Shown in pieces: positions 25,288-33,905 of a stretch of DNA of 64,000 nucleotides. The notes under the pieces were generated by a model that was given only the letters and a program-made list of their open reading frames with translations, was not told the origin of the DNA and made no database searches. The DNA comes from CAKZNE01 sp964485405 (GTDB lineage Bacteria > Bacteroidota > Bacteroidia > Flavobacteriales > Schleiferiaceae), in assembly GCA_964485405.1 (NCBI GenBank), contig CAZAJG010000018.1, positions 1-64,000 on the forward strand, in the 5' to 3' direction. Numbering within the stretch: position 1 is the first letter of the stretch; every line of letters starts with the position of its first letter. The translations under genes were made by a program, and so were the position numbers.

Positions 25288-26904
25288 TTATGGATTTATA
25301 CCTGCGTAATTAATATTTGTAAGTCGATGGATATCATAGTTATAGGTTGACAAATCGTTTACATTGAACTGCTTGACATCTTTATGTCCACAAGCGCGGG
25401 CTATAACTTGCATCAGTTGTGTACTTGCTTCAAAAAAGTTTGCCAATTGTCGCGCAGAAGCCTGAACCTTAAGCCTAGACCTTAAACTATCCTTTTGAGT
25501 AGCAATACCTACAGGACAATTATTAGTATGACAAGCTCGCATACCTAAACAACCTATAGCCTGAAGGGCTGAATTTGAAACAGCAATTGCATCAGCACCC
25601 AGCATCATTGCTTTGGCAAAATCCTCGGCAATTCTCAGTCCTCCTGTTATCACCAAACTAATATCTGTGGCTTTTTGCTCATCTAAATATTTTCTGGCTC
25701 TTGCTAATGCGGGTATGGTTGGAATATTAATATTGTCGCGCAAAACAGTTGGGGCAGCGCCCGTTCCCCCTCCTCTACCATCTAGAATAATATAATCTGC
25801 ACCAGCTTCAAGGGCAAACGCTATATCTTCTTCAACATGACTCGCAGCGATCTTGAAGCCAACAGGTATGCCACCTGTTACCTCTCTTACTTTCTTAGCA
25901 AACTTTTTGAAGTCCTCAACTCCATGGAAATCGGGAAAAGTAGCAGGTGATATAGCCGCTTCTCCCTCCTTTAAACCTCTCACTCGCGCAATTTCTCCTT
26001 TAACCTTGTCACCAGGTAAATGTCCTCCAGTTCCAGTCTTAGCACCCTGCCCTCCTTTAAAATGAAAAGCCTGAACTTTTTCTAGTTTGTCCCAGCTAAA
26101 TCCAAATTGAGCAGAAGCTAATTCGTAGAAATACTTACTATTACTGGCTTGTTCATCTTCAAGCATCCCTCCTTCTCCAGAGCAGATACCCGTTCCAGCC
26201 ATTTCAGCTCCTTTAGCTAAAGCTATTTTTGATTCTCTGGATAACGCCCCAAAGCTCATGTCTGAAACAAAAAGAGGGATATCTAAAACTAGTGGCTTCT
26301 TTGCTTTTGGTCCAATTACAACTTTGGTGGCAACACTCTCATGATCCAGCAAAGGCCTTCTCGATAACTGAGCGGGTAGGAATTGTATATCGCTCCATTT
26401 TGGAAGTGTATTCCTATCTACACCCATCGCAGCAGAAAAACCATGATGTCCAATGCGTTTCAATCCGTATTGAGCAAGTTCTTTTATATACCCAGTAAAA
26501 GGTTCTGTTTCTTCTGGATGTGTATCTGCGTATGTACCCAGATAAGATTCACGATCAAAAGGTTGAGGATGGTCCTTTTGAAAACGGAGAATATCTTCTG
26601 TATTTACAAACACCGAATTGCCTTCAACCTTTTCTGGAAACTTGTGTAGAGCTTCATCATTGTTGTACTCACTTACTCCGGTATCGTATCGATAATCCCA
26701 ATTGTGAACGCCACAGATTAGATTATCTCCTTCAATACGTCCGTCTGCAAGCAGCGCTCCTCGGTGATGACATCTTCCATAGAGAACCGATACACGATCA
26801 TCGAAACGGATAACAACTAAATCCGTTTCTTCCACAAGCGCATATGAAGGTTCGCGATCTTTTAGATCCGAAAGATTTGCAATTTTCACCCAGGTTTCAT
26901 TCAT
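25288..26904 (-). CDS. Rieske domain fused to FMN-dependent glutamate-synthase-like domain (538 aa)
   Basis: Residues 1-100 are a Rieske [2Fe-2S] domain with Cys45-x-His47 (GRCHHRGA) and Cys64-x2-His67 (ICGVHNWDY). Residues about 150-515 are the FMN/iron-sulfur domain of glutamate synthases (SDMSFGALSRESKIALA, GGQGAKTGTGGHLPG, YIILDGRGGGTGAAP) with the 3Fe-4S cysteines in CLGMRACHTNNCPVG. The glutaminase domain and the NADPH subunit are absent. The native electron donor could be the Rieske centre. The start overlaps the LysE stop by four bases. Stand-alone GltS-like proteins are often called glutamate synthase, but some make other amino-acid-type products, so the reaction is open. Confidence 0.85.
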   Translation of the reverse strand: MNETWVKIANLSDLKDREPSYALVEETDLVVIRFDDRVSVLYGRCHHRGALLADGRIEGDNLICGVHNWDYRYDTGVSEYNNDEALHKFPEKVEGNSVFVNTEDILRFQKDHPQPFDRESYLGTYADTHPEETEPFTGYIKELAQYGLKRIGHHGFSAAMGVDRNTLPKWSDIQFLPAQLSRRPLLDHESVATKVVIGPKAKKPLVLDIPLFVSDMSFGALSRESKIALAKGAEMAGTGICSGEGGMLEDEQASNSKYFYELASAQFGFSWDKLEKVQAFHFKGGQGAKTGTGGHLPGDKVKGEIARVRGLKEGEAAISPATFPDFHGVEDFKKFAKKVREVTGGIPVGFKIAASHVEEDIAFALEAGADYIILDGRGGGTGAAPTVLRDNINIPTIPALARARKYLDEQKATDISLVITGGLRIAEDFAKAMMLGADAIAVSNSALQAIGCLGMRACHTNNCPVGIATQKDSLRSRLKVQASARQLANFFEASTQLMQVIARACGHKDVKQFNVNDLSTYNYDIHRLTNINYAGINP

Positions 26905-27524
26905 GCTAAAAAATATTTTGTGGCTTGGTATAGGCCAATTAATAGTAGTATGCCGCCAATGGTTTTGTTTACCAAAGAACAGCTGTCTTTAAGTTTAGTA
27001 CGTAAAAAGTTACTCAAATAGGCAAAAAGAGATAAAGCCGCTAATTTCCCAAGAAACACACCCGTTAAAAACCAAATGAGATGAACTCCACTAAAACTGA
27101 GTTTAAGATTTTGCGCAATTACCGATAACACAAAAATCCAAAATGGTAGTGCCTGTGGATTTGCTAGAGCAACAAAAAACCCTTTGGCAAAGGCTCCAGA
27201 TTTAATTCGTTTCACTTTAACCAACTTTGGGTTGGTGGATCGAAACATTAAAAAACTTCCAATTACAATAAAGAGAGCGAAAATTAGAATTTGAATCCAA
27301 CTATGTGTTTCAATAAAGGTTTGGATATATACCCCAAAGCTTATGGCTACAGCAGCCTCTAAAATTTCAACTAAAGATGCGGCAATAGAAAACTGAAAGC
27401 TTTTTTGAAAAGACTTATTAATGGTGATGCTTACAACAGACAAGTTAATAGGCCCAAAGGGGATGGTGCCTACAAACGTTGCCAAGAAAGCAACAGAAAA
27501 CGTAATAGCTAATCCTGTTTCCAT
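26901..27524 (-). CDS. LysE-family amino-acid/small-molecule exporter
   Basis: The 207-residue protein has six hydrophobic segments and the LysE/RhtB N-terminal signature GTIPFGPINLSVVS, with VALANPQALPFWIF in the middle. Members export amino acids or related molecules across the inner membrane. It is the first gene of a six-gene operon whose next gene overlaps it by four bases, so its substrate may be the product of the Rieske-GltS enzyme. Confidence 0.85.
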   Translation of the reverse strand: METGLAITFSVAFLATFVGTIPFGPINLSVVSITINKSFQKSFQFSIAASLVEILEAAVAISFGVYIQTFIETHSWIQILIFALFIVIGSFLMFRSTNPKLVKVKRIKSGAFAKGFFVALANPQALPFWIFVLSVIAQNLKLSFSGVHLIWFLTGVFLGKLAALSLFAYLSNFLRTKLKDSCSLVNKTIGGILLLIGLYQATKYFLA

Positions 27525-27906
27525 AAACTTTTTTAAATGTAGAGGCTCCCGAATTCTCTACTGGCAAAAGCTTGTTTCAACTCCCGATTGAAAGGTGAAA
27601 ATAGTAATTTTGAAAATAAGGTGTAGAATCCTCCCTCATTTTTCGTTTTAGTATACCGATTCAAAGACTATTGGATTTATTCATAACTTTTGCTTTCAAA
27701 GGCAAATTTTCATTTTAAGTATCACGGAGTTCTCACGCTACGTTATTATTTTAAAACAATTGTTATGCCAGAGCAAATAGCGCAACGGTTAAATAGATAC
27801 CGTTTTGTATACGTAGGTTATTAACTCACTACGTGTGTAAAAAGGTTTTGCTCTTTCATCTTTCCAATATTCTTTTCACGAGCTTTGCTATCCTATTTAG
27901 TAAAAC
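27525..27906. other. Divergent intergenic region, LysE operon / alkaline phosphatase
   Basis: The 382-base region separates two divergent units. A 19-codon ATG frame at 27765-27824 is present but unsupported. I see no clear TTG-N19-TAnnTTTG promoter, hairpin or RNA gene. Confidence 0.5.
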
Positions 27907-29007
27907 ATGAACAAAGTCTTTGTCTTATTGCTGCTTTTTGGTTTTAGCATGGCTTCTCAAGCTCAAGATAAGCCAGTAAAAGGTGTGAAAACACCTAAAA
28001 ATATCATTCTTTTAATTGGTGATGGAATGGGCACTGCACAAGTTTCGAGTGCTTATTTTTATGGAAGTGGAGAGCCGAACTTTTCCCGTTTCCCAGTTAC
28101 TGGGCTGATAAAAACCTCTTCCGCTTCCAATAAAATTACAGATTCCGCTGCAGGTGCTACCGCTTTTTCTGCTGGTAAGAAAACCAAAAATGGATATGTA
28201 GGAATGGATGTAGATGGAAAGGCCGTAGAAAACTTAGTAGAGTATTTTTCAAAAAAAGGAAAAAGCACAGGCGTAATAGCTACATCGTCCATTACGCATG
28301 CTACACCCGCGTGCTTCTACGCGCACCATACTTCTCGAAACGCAGAGGTTAATATTGCCTCTCAAATGTTGGGTTCTTCCATCGACTTTTTTGCAGGTGG
28401 AGGTCAACAATATTTTATGCATGAACGGAATGAAAATCTCATTGCAGATCTTAAAGCAAATGGCTTTATGATTCATTTGGATAAACTAGATAATTCAGAA
28501 ACGTTGAATTATTCTAAAAAACATGGCTACTTGCTTGCTGACAAAGGAATGCCAAGAGCAAAGAAAAGGGGTGATTTCTTGATAGAGGCTACAGAGCTAG
28601 GTTTAGAATATTTATCAAAAAATGACAGTGGTTTTTTTATGATGATTGAAGGATCACAAATAGATTGGGCTGGACATGCAAACTTTAAAAACTACCTAAT
28701 TGAAGAGGTGTTGGATTTTGACAAAACGCTTGGCGCTGTGTTGGATTTTGCCGAAAAGGATGGGCAAACCTTAGTTATTGTAACCGCTGATCACGAAACA
28801 GGAGGTTTCAGTTTAAGTGGTAAGTCTAAAAAGTTTTTAGGATTTGAAACGAGTAGAAGTTACAGTAAAATCGATCCGAGCTTTTCTACTAGAGGTCATA
28901 GCGCTACCCTTGTTCCGGTATTTAGTTTCGGTCCTGGATCTTGGGATTTTACTGGAATTTATGAAAATACGGGGATATACGATCGGATTAGAAAACTCTG
29001 TCCTTAA
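27907..29007 (+). CDS. Secreted alkaline phosphatase (PhoA superfamily)
   Basis: A signal peptide (to SQAQ, residue 20) precedes the alkaline phosphatase fold: metal-binding IGDGMG (Asp39), nucleophile Ser80 in ITDSAAGATAFSAG, and metal ligands in SQIDWAGHAN, VTADHETGG and TRGHSATLVP. It hydrolyses phosphate monoesters in the periplasm or at the surface. The length (366 residues) is at the short end of the PhoA family. It stands alone; its regulation is not evident, though Pho-type control would be expected. Confidence 0.93.
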   Translation: MNKVFVLLLLFGFSMASQAQDKPVKGVKTPKNIILLIGDGMGTAQVSSAYFYGSGEPNFSRFPVTGLIKTSSASNKITDSAAGATAFSAGKKTKNGYVGMDVDGKAVENLVEYFSKKGKSTGVIATSSITHATPACFYAHHTSRNAEVNIASQMLGSSIDFFAGGGQQYFMHERNENLIADLKANGFMIHLDKLDNSETLNYSKKHGYLLADKGMPRAKKRGDFLIEATELGLEYLSKNDSGFFMMIEGSQIDWAGHANFKNYLIEEVLDFDKTLGAVLDFAEKDGQTLVIVTADHETGGFSLSGKSKKFLGFETSRSYSKIDPSFSTRGHSATLVPVFSFGPGSWDFTGIYENTGIYDRIRKLCP

Positions 29008-29061
29008 TCCCTGTTTAGAATCAATTTAGTATAAGTGTACTAATTTTTTACGGAAATTTGA

Positions 29062-29091
29062 TTGCTCAATTAAAACCTTAATATATATTTG
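29062..29091 (+). promoter_or_regulatory. Promoter of the TetR-led operon (TTG-N19-TATATTTG)
   Basis: TTG (29062-29064) and TATATTTG (29084-29091) are 19 bases apart, a close match to the Flavobacteriales promoter consensus. Transcription would start within the adjacent inverted repeat, giving a nearly leaderless mRNA for the TetR gene at 29111. Confidence 0.6.
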
Positions 29092-29106
29092 TGAGTAATC
29101 ACTCAC
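29091..29106. promoter_or_regulatory. TetR operator candidate GTGAGT-N4-ACTCAC
   Basis: A perfect 6-bp inverted repeat with a 4-base spacer overlaps the last base of the -7 box and ends four bases before the TetR ATG. A further CTCAC copy follows. The position fits autorepression by the adjacent TetR protein. Confidence 0.6.
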
Positions 29107-29110
29107 TCAC

Positions 29111-29668
29111 ATGACGCTAAAGAGAAAGGAAATACTAAACTGTTCTATAAAGTTGTTCGCTGCGCAGGGTGTAAAAGAGACATCTACAAAGCAAATTGCT
29201 CATGAAGCTAAAGTTTCTGAGGGCTTAATCTTTCGGCATTTCCACAATAAAAAGGGATTGGTAAAAGCGGTAATTCATAGTGCATTTGATAGAATTGCTC
29301 CTTACATAGAGGAAGTCTTGCAAATCAATTGTCCGGCCACGGTTATAAAAACAATGATTCATTTACCCTTTAAACTTTTAAAAGATGAGCCTACATATTG
29401 GAGGTTACAGATGTCCATCAAATTTCAACAGAGTTTAGAGGATCTTAAAGAGGATTGTGATAATCACTCTCCTGCCCTATTTAAGAAAGTGAGCTGGGCA
29501 CTACAAGAATTAGGTTTCAATAACCCAGATATGGAAGCACAAATGTTTCATATGCTGTTTGAAGGAATAGTACATCGAGCGATTTTAGAAGGCACGGATA
29601 AAAATTTGATAGAGTTTACAAGGTTTCTGGAACATAAATACAAATTGAATGCGGTACAGGTATCTTAA
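29111..29668 (+). CDS. TetR-family transcriptional repressor (185 aa)
   Basis: The N-terminal 50 residues are a TetR helix-turn-helix (ILNCSIKLFAAQGVKETSTK, EAKVSEGLIFRHFHNKKGLV), with a helical ligand-binding domain after it. It is probably autoregulated through the inverted repeat at 29091-29106. It overlaps the next gene by 20 bases and so leads an operon of an outer-membrane-type protein, a CotH-like lipoprotein, an HD/TM protein and a DUF2490 protein. The inducing ligand is unknown. Confidence 0.9.
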   Translation: MTLKRKEILNCSIKLFAAQGVKETSTKQIAHEAKVSEGLIFRHFHNKKGLVKAVIHSAFDRIAPYIEEVLQINCPATVIKTMIHLPFKLLKDEPTYWRLQMSIKFQQSLEDLKEDCDNHSPALFKKVSWALQELGFNNPDMEAQMFHMLFEGIVHRAILEGTDKNLIEFTRFLEHKYKLNAVQVS

Positions 29669-30251
29669 AGTATTTAAACAAAACCTTCCGCTTTTTTTAC
29701 TGATATGGCTTCTTGCCTTATCTGGAATGGCGTCAGCTCAATCTAGGTTAAATGTAGAAGCAAACTGGGTAACTGCTTTTACCAATGTGGAGATTGAAAA
29801 CTGGAGTCAAACCGCAAGGCACAATAAAGTAAGCGGATATCAATTGGTAGCTACTTATTCCTATTTTTTTGAAAAATATGGTGTAGAAGCCAGAACGGGT
29901 GGTGGTGTTAAAGAGTTGAGTATAGAAGGTACTTCTGGAATAAATGATTTTAGTGCCGAGACGGCTCGTTTGGTTTTATTGCTGGGAGCGGACTATCATG
30001 TAGATGAAAGCTTTCGTTTAGGATTGGATTTGGTTGCGGAGAACAACAGAGACTTTGTAGATTTTAGAACTTCTACAACTGATCTTCTTAGATATAATCT
30101 ACAGCTAAGAGGAAATTATAAAATCTACAAAGGGGTATCACTCCTATTCTATTATTCAAAGGTGATGTACCCCAATATTGATCTATATTTTTTAACCAAT
30201 CCAGATCATCAATTTGGGATAGGTTTACACTTTAACTTTTTAAAGTTATGA
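29649..30251 (+). CDS. Outer-membrane beta-barrel-like protein (200 aa)
   Basis: A signal peptide (through MASAQ, about residue 31) is followed by alternating amphipathic strands ending in an aromatic-rich FGIGLHFNFLKL, typical of small outer-membrane barrels. No named family is recognised. It overlaps the TetR gene by 20 bases and the CotH-like gene by 4 bases (ATGA), so it is co-expressed with them. Confidence 0.65.
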   Translation: MRYRYLKVFKQNLPLFLLIWLLALSGMASAQSRLNVEANWVTAFTNVEIENWSQTARHNKVSGYQLVATYSYFFEKYGVEARTGGGVKELSIEGTSGINDFSAETARLVLLLGADYHVDESFRLGLDLVAENNRDFVDFRTSTTDLLRYNLQLRGNYKIYKGVSLLFYYSKVMYPNIDLYFLTNPDHQFGIGLHFNFLKL

Positions 30252-31456
30252 GACGGATAATTGGCTTTTTATCAATAGGGTTGTTTTGTATGTCTTGTAC
30301 AGATCTAGAGGTTACTGGCGACAACCTTCCTGATGTGGAGAATTTAACCATTCAGAGTTTAAACTCTCCGCATGATATTGTGCATGTAGAAGCTAATGCG
30401 GAGCAGTATGCCTATATGTACGAAAAGTTTAGATCAGACACCATAATACCGGCTTCCATTTCATATTACACTCCCGATGGAGTAGCTGTTTTTAGCGATT
30501 TACCCTCTAACTTAGAGATAAAAGGGGCCGCCTCTGCTGGAAACCTAATGAAATCGCTGGGAATGACCTTTGAACAGGATATTCCAAACTCTCAATTGGG
30601 TATTCTTAATCCTATTTATGTACTACCCCAGCATAATCTCCAAAGCTTAAAGACTTTTCGCTTGCGTAATTCGGGTAACGATTTTGGCTTTACTATGCTT
30701 AAGGATATGACGTATACAGAATTAGCCATCCAAGCGGGTTTAAACGTAGAGTTGATGTACGGGAAGCCCGTTCATGCTTTTGTAAATAACGATTATTTCG
30801 GTCTCTTAAATTTAAGAACGGAAAGCAATGCGAATGGCATCTCTAGGTTGATACAAGCGCAAACCAATGAAATTACCTTGCTAAAAGTAGATGTAGATAA
30901 TGCCAAACTTGAATACAGAGAAGGTGATGAAATTTGGGCTAACGAATTGATAGATGCTATAAAAACCGAAGATGCAGAAAAGCTTTGGGAACTGATAAAC
31001 GTAGACAGCTTTATCGATTATATCATTTACCAAGATTATGTTGGGAATAGAGATTGGCCGGTAAATAACATGCGTGTTTACAGTCATAATAGAGAAAAAT
31101 TTCGCTTTATCCTGTACGATTTGGACTATTCTGCTTTTAATACCAAGAAGCCACTTATCCCCGCTTTTGAATATTTAGATCATCACATGGCCATTATGTA
31201 TAATGGCTTAAGAGAGCATCCATCTTTTGATGATAAGTTTAACGCCAGGCAGAAGGAATTGTATAAGAAACTTACTCCTGACCGTTTTAACGTAATTCTG
31301 GATGAATTTGCCGAAAGAATTGAAAATGACATTCCGTATCTTATCTCTAAATACCAAAGCCCACCGAGTACTTTCCATTGGAGAATGAAAGTAAGCGAAT
31401 TAGAAAGAGACTTTGAACGCAGGGATAAGCATATAAGAGATAAATATAATCTGTAA
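30248..31456 (+). CDS. CotH-kinase-like lipoprotein
   Basis: A lipoprotein leader (FLSIGLFCMSC, Cys near residue 17) precedes a CotH-type domain: LEIKGAASAGN, KTFRLRNSGNDFGFTMLKDM, GKPVHAFVNNDYFGLLNLR and NRDWPVNNMRVYSHNREKFRFILYDLDYSAF. CotH proteins are atypical secreted kinases that phosphorylate proteins (spore coat in Bacillus); the conserved D-x-D-like YDLDYS near the end fits. In bacteria CotH genes often cluster with surface or polyphosphate-related genes. Location here would be the outer-membrane or periplasmic face. The substrate is unknown. Confidence 0.82.
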   Translation: MRRIIGFLSIGLFCMSCTDLEVTGDNLPDVENLTIQSLNSPHDIVHVEANAEQYAYMYEKFRSDTIIPASISYYTPDGVAVFSDLPSNLEIKGAASAGNLMKSLGMTFEQDIPNSQLGILNPIYVLPQHNLQSLKTFRLRNSGNDFGFTMLKDMTYTELAIQAGLNVELMYGKPVHAFVNNDYFGLLNLRTESNANGISRLIQAQTNEITLLKVDVDNAKLEYREGDEIWANELIDAIKTEDAEKLWELINVDSFIDYIIYQDYVGNRDWPVNNMRVYSHNREKFRFILYDLDYSAFNTKKPLIPAFEYLDHHMAIMYNGLREHPSFDDKFNARQKELYKKLTPDRFNVILDEFAERIENDIPYLISKYQSPPSTFHWRMKVSELERDFERRDKHIRDKYNL

Positions 31457-31489
31457 CAACTAGCTTCCAGCTTGTATAAGCCATAGTGT

Positions 31490-32770
31490 ATGGAAACTGT
31501 AATAAATAAGATCAATAGCAAAAAAAGCCTTAACAAGATTAAGGTCTATTCTATTGAAACCATCATTGAGCACGAAGACAAAATTGTGTATCACAATGTG
31601 AGTTATGCTCAAAGAATAGCGAAAAACATCCGCACTATTATTGAAGAGGATCGAGCACGTTATTCAGACGTTGATATGGATGTTCTTGAAATGTCTGCTT
31701 GGCTTTATACCGCTTTACTGGGTGGAGAAAAGCCCGATACTCAAAATCCAGAAGATGCTGTTCAGGTGTTTGCAGGTCATATTACAGAGCAATACCCTAC
31801 GCTATTAAATGAGTTTGAAGTAAGCAATGAAGATGCGGAAACCATCATTTCAACGATAATCTCTGGTTTAATTATTGGAGAAAGTCAGAATAAATACGAA
31901 GGCATTTTTAGAGATGCCGTAATGATGGATTATAAGGGTAAGAATGCAAGAGAAAGACTTATCCAGTTTTATGAGGAGACGATATTAGCCGATGCAGATC
32001 TGAGCATATCTAAGTTTTACGATATGATTATTGGATATTTGGCGAATTATATTCCCTACACTGAATACGGTAAAAATCATATTCAGCCCCCAATCCAAAG
32101 GCTAATCTACAAGCTTGAAATTGAGAAAAAGAAGATTTCGAAAAAAAAATCTACAATCATCAAGAAGCAGTTAGATATTGATGACTCTGAGCTCAAGGAG
32201 ATCAAAAAAAGTATGAAATCTCTCAAGGGAAGAGATGCCAGAGGGATACAAACCTTATTTAGAACCACTTCCAAGAATCACTACACCCTCAATGAGATGG
32301 TAGATAGGAAGGCTAACATTATGATTACAGTTAATGCCATTATCCTGTCTCTATTAATGAGTGGTTTATTGGATCGTAGAATGGAAGGCTCTATTCCCCT
32401 TGTTGTTCCTATGACCATTTTATCCGTAGCCTCTTTATTCTCTATTGTATTTGCTATACTTTCCATTACACCTAGTAGAACTCAAGGTAACTTTAGTCGT
32501 GATGATGTGAAAAACAAGAGGAGTAACCTACTTTACTATGGGAATTTCAGAAAAATGAAATTTGAAGACTACGAAAGAGGAATGTTGGAAAAACTGAACG
32601 ATAGCGACTTTCTTTATGGATCAATGATTAAGGATTTATACTATTTGGGTAAATCCTTATCGGTGAAGTATAACTTTATCCGCTTATCTCTTACTATATT
32701 CCTAGTGGGTTTAATCGCTTCTTTTTTGGTATCTACCATATACAGAATTACGTATGCAGCAATATCTTAA
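31490..32770 (+). CDS. Pycsar-effector-like protein: degenerate HD domain plus PycTM-type membrane domain
   Basis: Residues about 20-200 resemble an HD phosphohydrolase fold, but the expected HD pair is replaced (SAWLYTALLGG where AAWFHD is usual). Residues about 265-426 match the PycTM/DUF5706 module: NEMVDRKANIMITVNAIILSLLMSGLL, a second TM (LVVPMTILSVASLFSIVFAIL), and a third near the C terminus (LSLTIFLVGLIASFLVSTIY). In Pycsar defence, PycTM effectors disrupt the membrane when a cyclase makes cCMP or cUMP. No pyrimidine cyclase is in the window, and the gene is embedded in the CotH/DUF2490 operon, so a housekeeping or envelope role may be more likely. It overlaps the next gene by 17 bases. 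Confidence 0.78.
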   Translation: METVINKINSKKSLNKIKVYSIETIIEHEDKIVYHNVSYAQRIAKNIRTIIEEDRARYSDVDMDVLEMSAWLYTALLGGEKPDTQNPEDAVQVFAGHITEQYPTLLNEFEVSNEDAETIISTIISGLIIGESQNKYEGIFRDAVMMDYKGKNARERLIQFYEETILADADLSISKFYDMIIGYLANYIPYTEYGKNHIQPPIQRLIYKLEIEKKKISKKKSTIIKKQLDIDDSELKEIKKSMKSLKGRDARGIQTLFRTTSKNHYTLNEMVDRKANIMITVNAIILSLLMSGLLDRRMEGSIPLVVPMTILSVASLFSIVFAILSITPSRTQGNFSRDDVKNKRSNLLYYGNFRKMKFEDYERGMLEKLNDSDFLYGSMIKDLYYLGKSLSVKYNFIRLSLTIFLVGLIASFLVSTIYRITYAAIS

Positions 32771-33440
32771 GGGTTTACAAGGAGCACGCTCCCTCCTTCT
32801 ATGCCTTATTCTGATATTTACGAGTGTTTTCATGCAAGCTCAAGAGGATGAAGGAACTTCTAATATTGAGTTATGGACAGGAGGCACCTATAAATTAAAG
32901 GTGAATAAAAAGATAAAGGTAGAATTAGAGCAACAGTTTCGTTTTAACGATACCCTTTCTTCTTTTAAGAGTACCTTTTCGGAGGTAAGCTTAAGATATA
33001 CGTTAAACAAGTATTTTAAACTCAAAGGATCTTATCGCTTTACGGCACGCAACATGGAGCGAAACCGAAATCGAATTACGCTGCATCTGTATTATAAATG
33101 GTCTAAAAAGAAGTTTCCTCTTGCCGTGCAGCTCAGAACAGGTTTCCAAAACGATTCGGAAGTATGGACCGATCAGCAAATAACGTTTTATAGGAACAGA
33201 ATAAAGTTAGAATACATTGATTTTAAAAAGGTAACTCCCTTTATCGCTTTCGAGTCCTTTTACCGTTTTAACTATAGAAACGAATTTAGAGTAAATCGTT
33301 ATACAGCTGGTTTAGGCTGGGACATCAACAAAAGATGGAGCACCAATGCCTTTTATCGAATTGATGACGAAGTAAATGTGAAACAACCAGAACGCCAGAA
33401 TATTATTGGCTTGATGTTTATTTACTCTATGAAGCTTTAG
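32754..33440 (+). CDS. DUF2490 outer-membrane-type protein (228 aa)
   Basis: A signal peptide ending VFMQAQ (about residue 29) is followed by DUF2490 features: IELWTGGTYKLKVNKKIKVELEQ-type opening and arginine-tyrosine-rich amphipathic strands (LRYTLNKYFKLKGSYRF, YRFNYRNEFRVNRYTAG). DUF2490 members are predicted outer-membrane barrels without known function. It is the last gene of the TetR operon, overlaps the HD/TM gene by 17 bases, and is convergent with an MFS remnant (14-base overlap). Confidence 0.75.
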   Translation: MQQYLKGLQGARSLLLCLILIFTSVFMQAQEDEGTSNIELWTGGTYKLKVNKKIKVELEQQFRFNDTLSSFKSTFSEVSLRYTLNKYFKLKGSYRFTARNMERNRNRITLHLYYKWSKKKFPLAVQLRTGFQNDSEVWTDQQITFYRNRIKLEYIDFKKVTPFIAFESFYRFNYRNEFRVNRYTAGLGWDINKRWSTNAFYRIDDEVNVKQPERQNIIGLMFIYSMKL

Positions 33441-33807
33441 TCGTTAGTTTTCTCAAGGGTTTCAACACCAACAATAAGCTGATGATTACCAGAATACCTG
33501 CTGCAAAGAATGCAGCACCTGGATAATAAACTGGGTTATCTTCTTTACTAAAAACATAGAACAGATAAGTCATAACGGGCTGACCGATAATTGCGCTTAA
33601 ACTGATCAAACTTGTCATAGCACCCTGTAACTCCCCTTGTTCATTTTCAGGAACCTGATTGGATATGAGACCTTGCAAGGTGGGTGTTGCCACCCCGCCT
33701 AAACAATAAGGCAATAAAAAGGCATACATCATCCAACCTTCAAAAGCAGTAGAAAATAGAAACAACCCAACCATCCATAAACACATACCTACAACTATCG
33801 TTTTCAT
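33427..33807 (-). pseudogene. C-terminal remnant of a TCR/Tet-type MFS transporter
   Basis: The 126 residues align with the last third of tetracycline-resistance-type MFS pumps: LFSTAFEGWMMYAFLLPYCL, TPTLQGLISNQVPENEQGE, LQGAMTSLISLSAIIGQPVM. Three to four TM helices are present where a full transporter has 12. No earlier part is found upstream to 33906, where the next gene starts divergently. The ATG used is inside the ancestral frame. It is best read as a 5'-deleted pseudogene; a resistance function is not possible in this form. Confidence 0.8.
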
Positions 33808-33905
33808 TTTTTCATTTAAAAATTATTTAGGCCAAAACTAAATCAGATATCTTAGAATCGGTCATATTTTTATCAACACTTATAATCTCCAAATCTGAGC
33901 TTCGT

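Noticed and set aside
27765..27824. 19-codon ORF in the region before the alkaline phosphatase
   Set aside because: There is no ribosome-binding sequence or other support; such frames are expected by chance in 380 bp.
31490..32770. Complete Pycsar defence operon
   Set aside because: No uridylate or cytidylate cyclase gene lies nearby, so only the effector-like module is supported.
33427..33807. Functional tetracycline efflux gene
   Set aside because: It has only about a third of the transporter, so it cannot form a pump.
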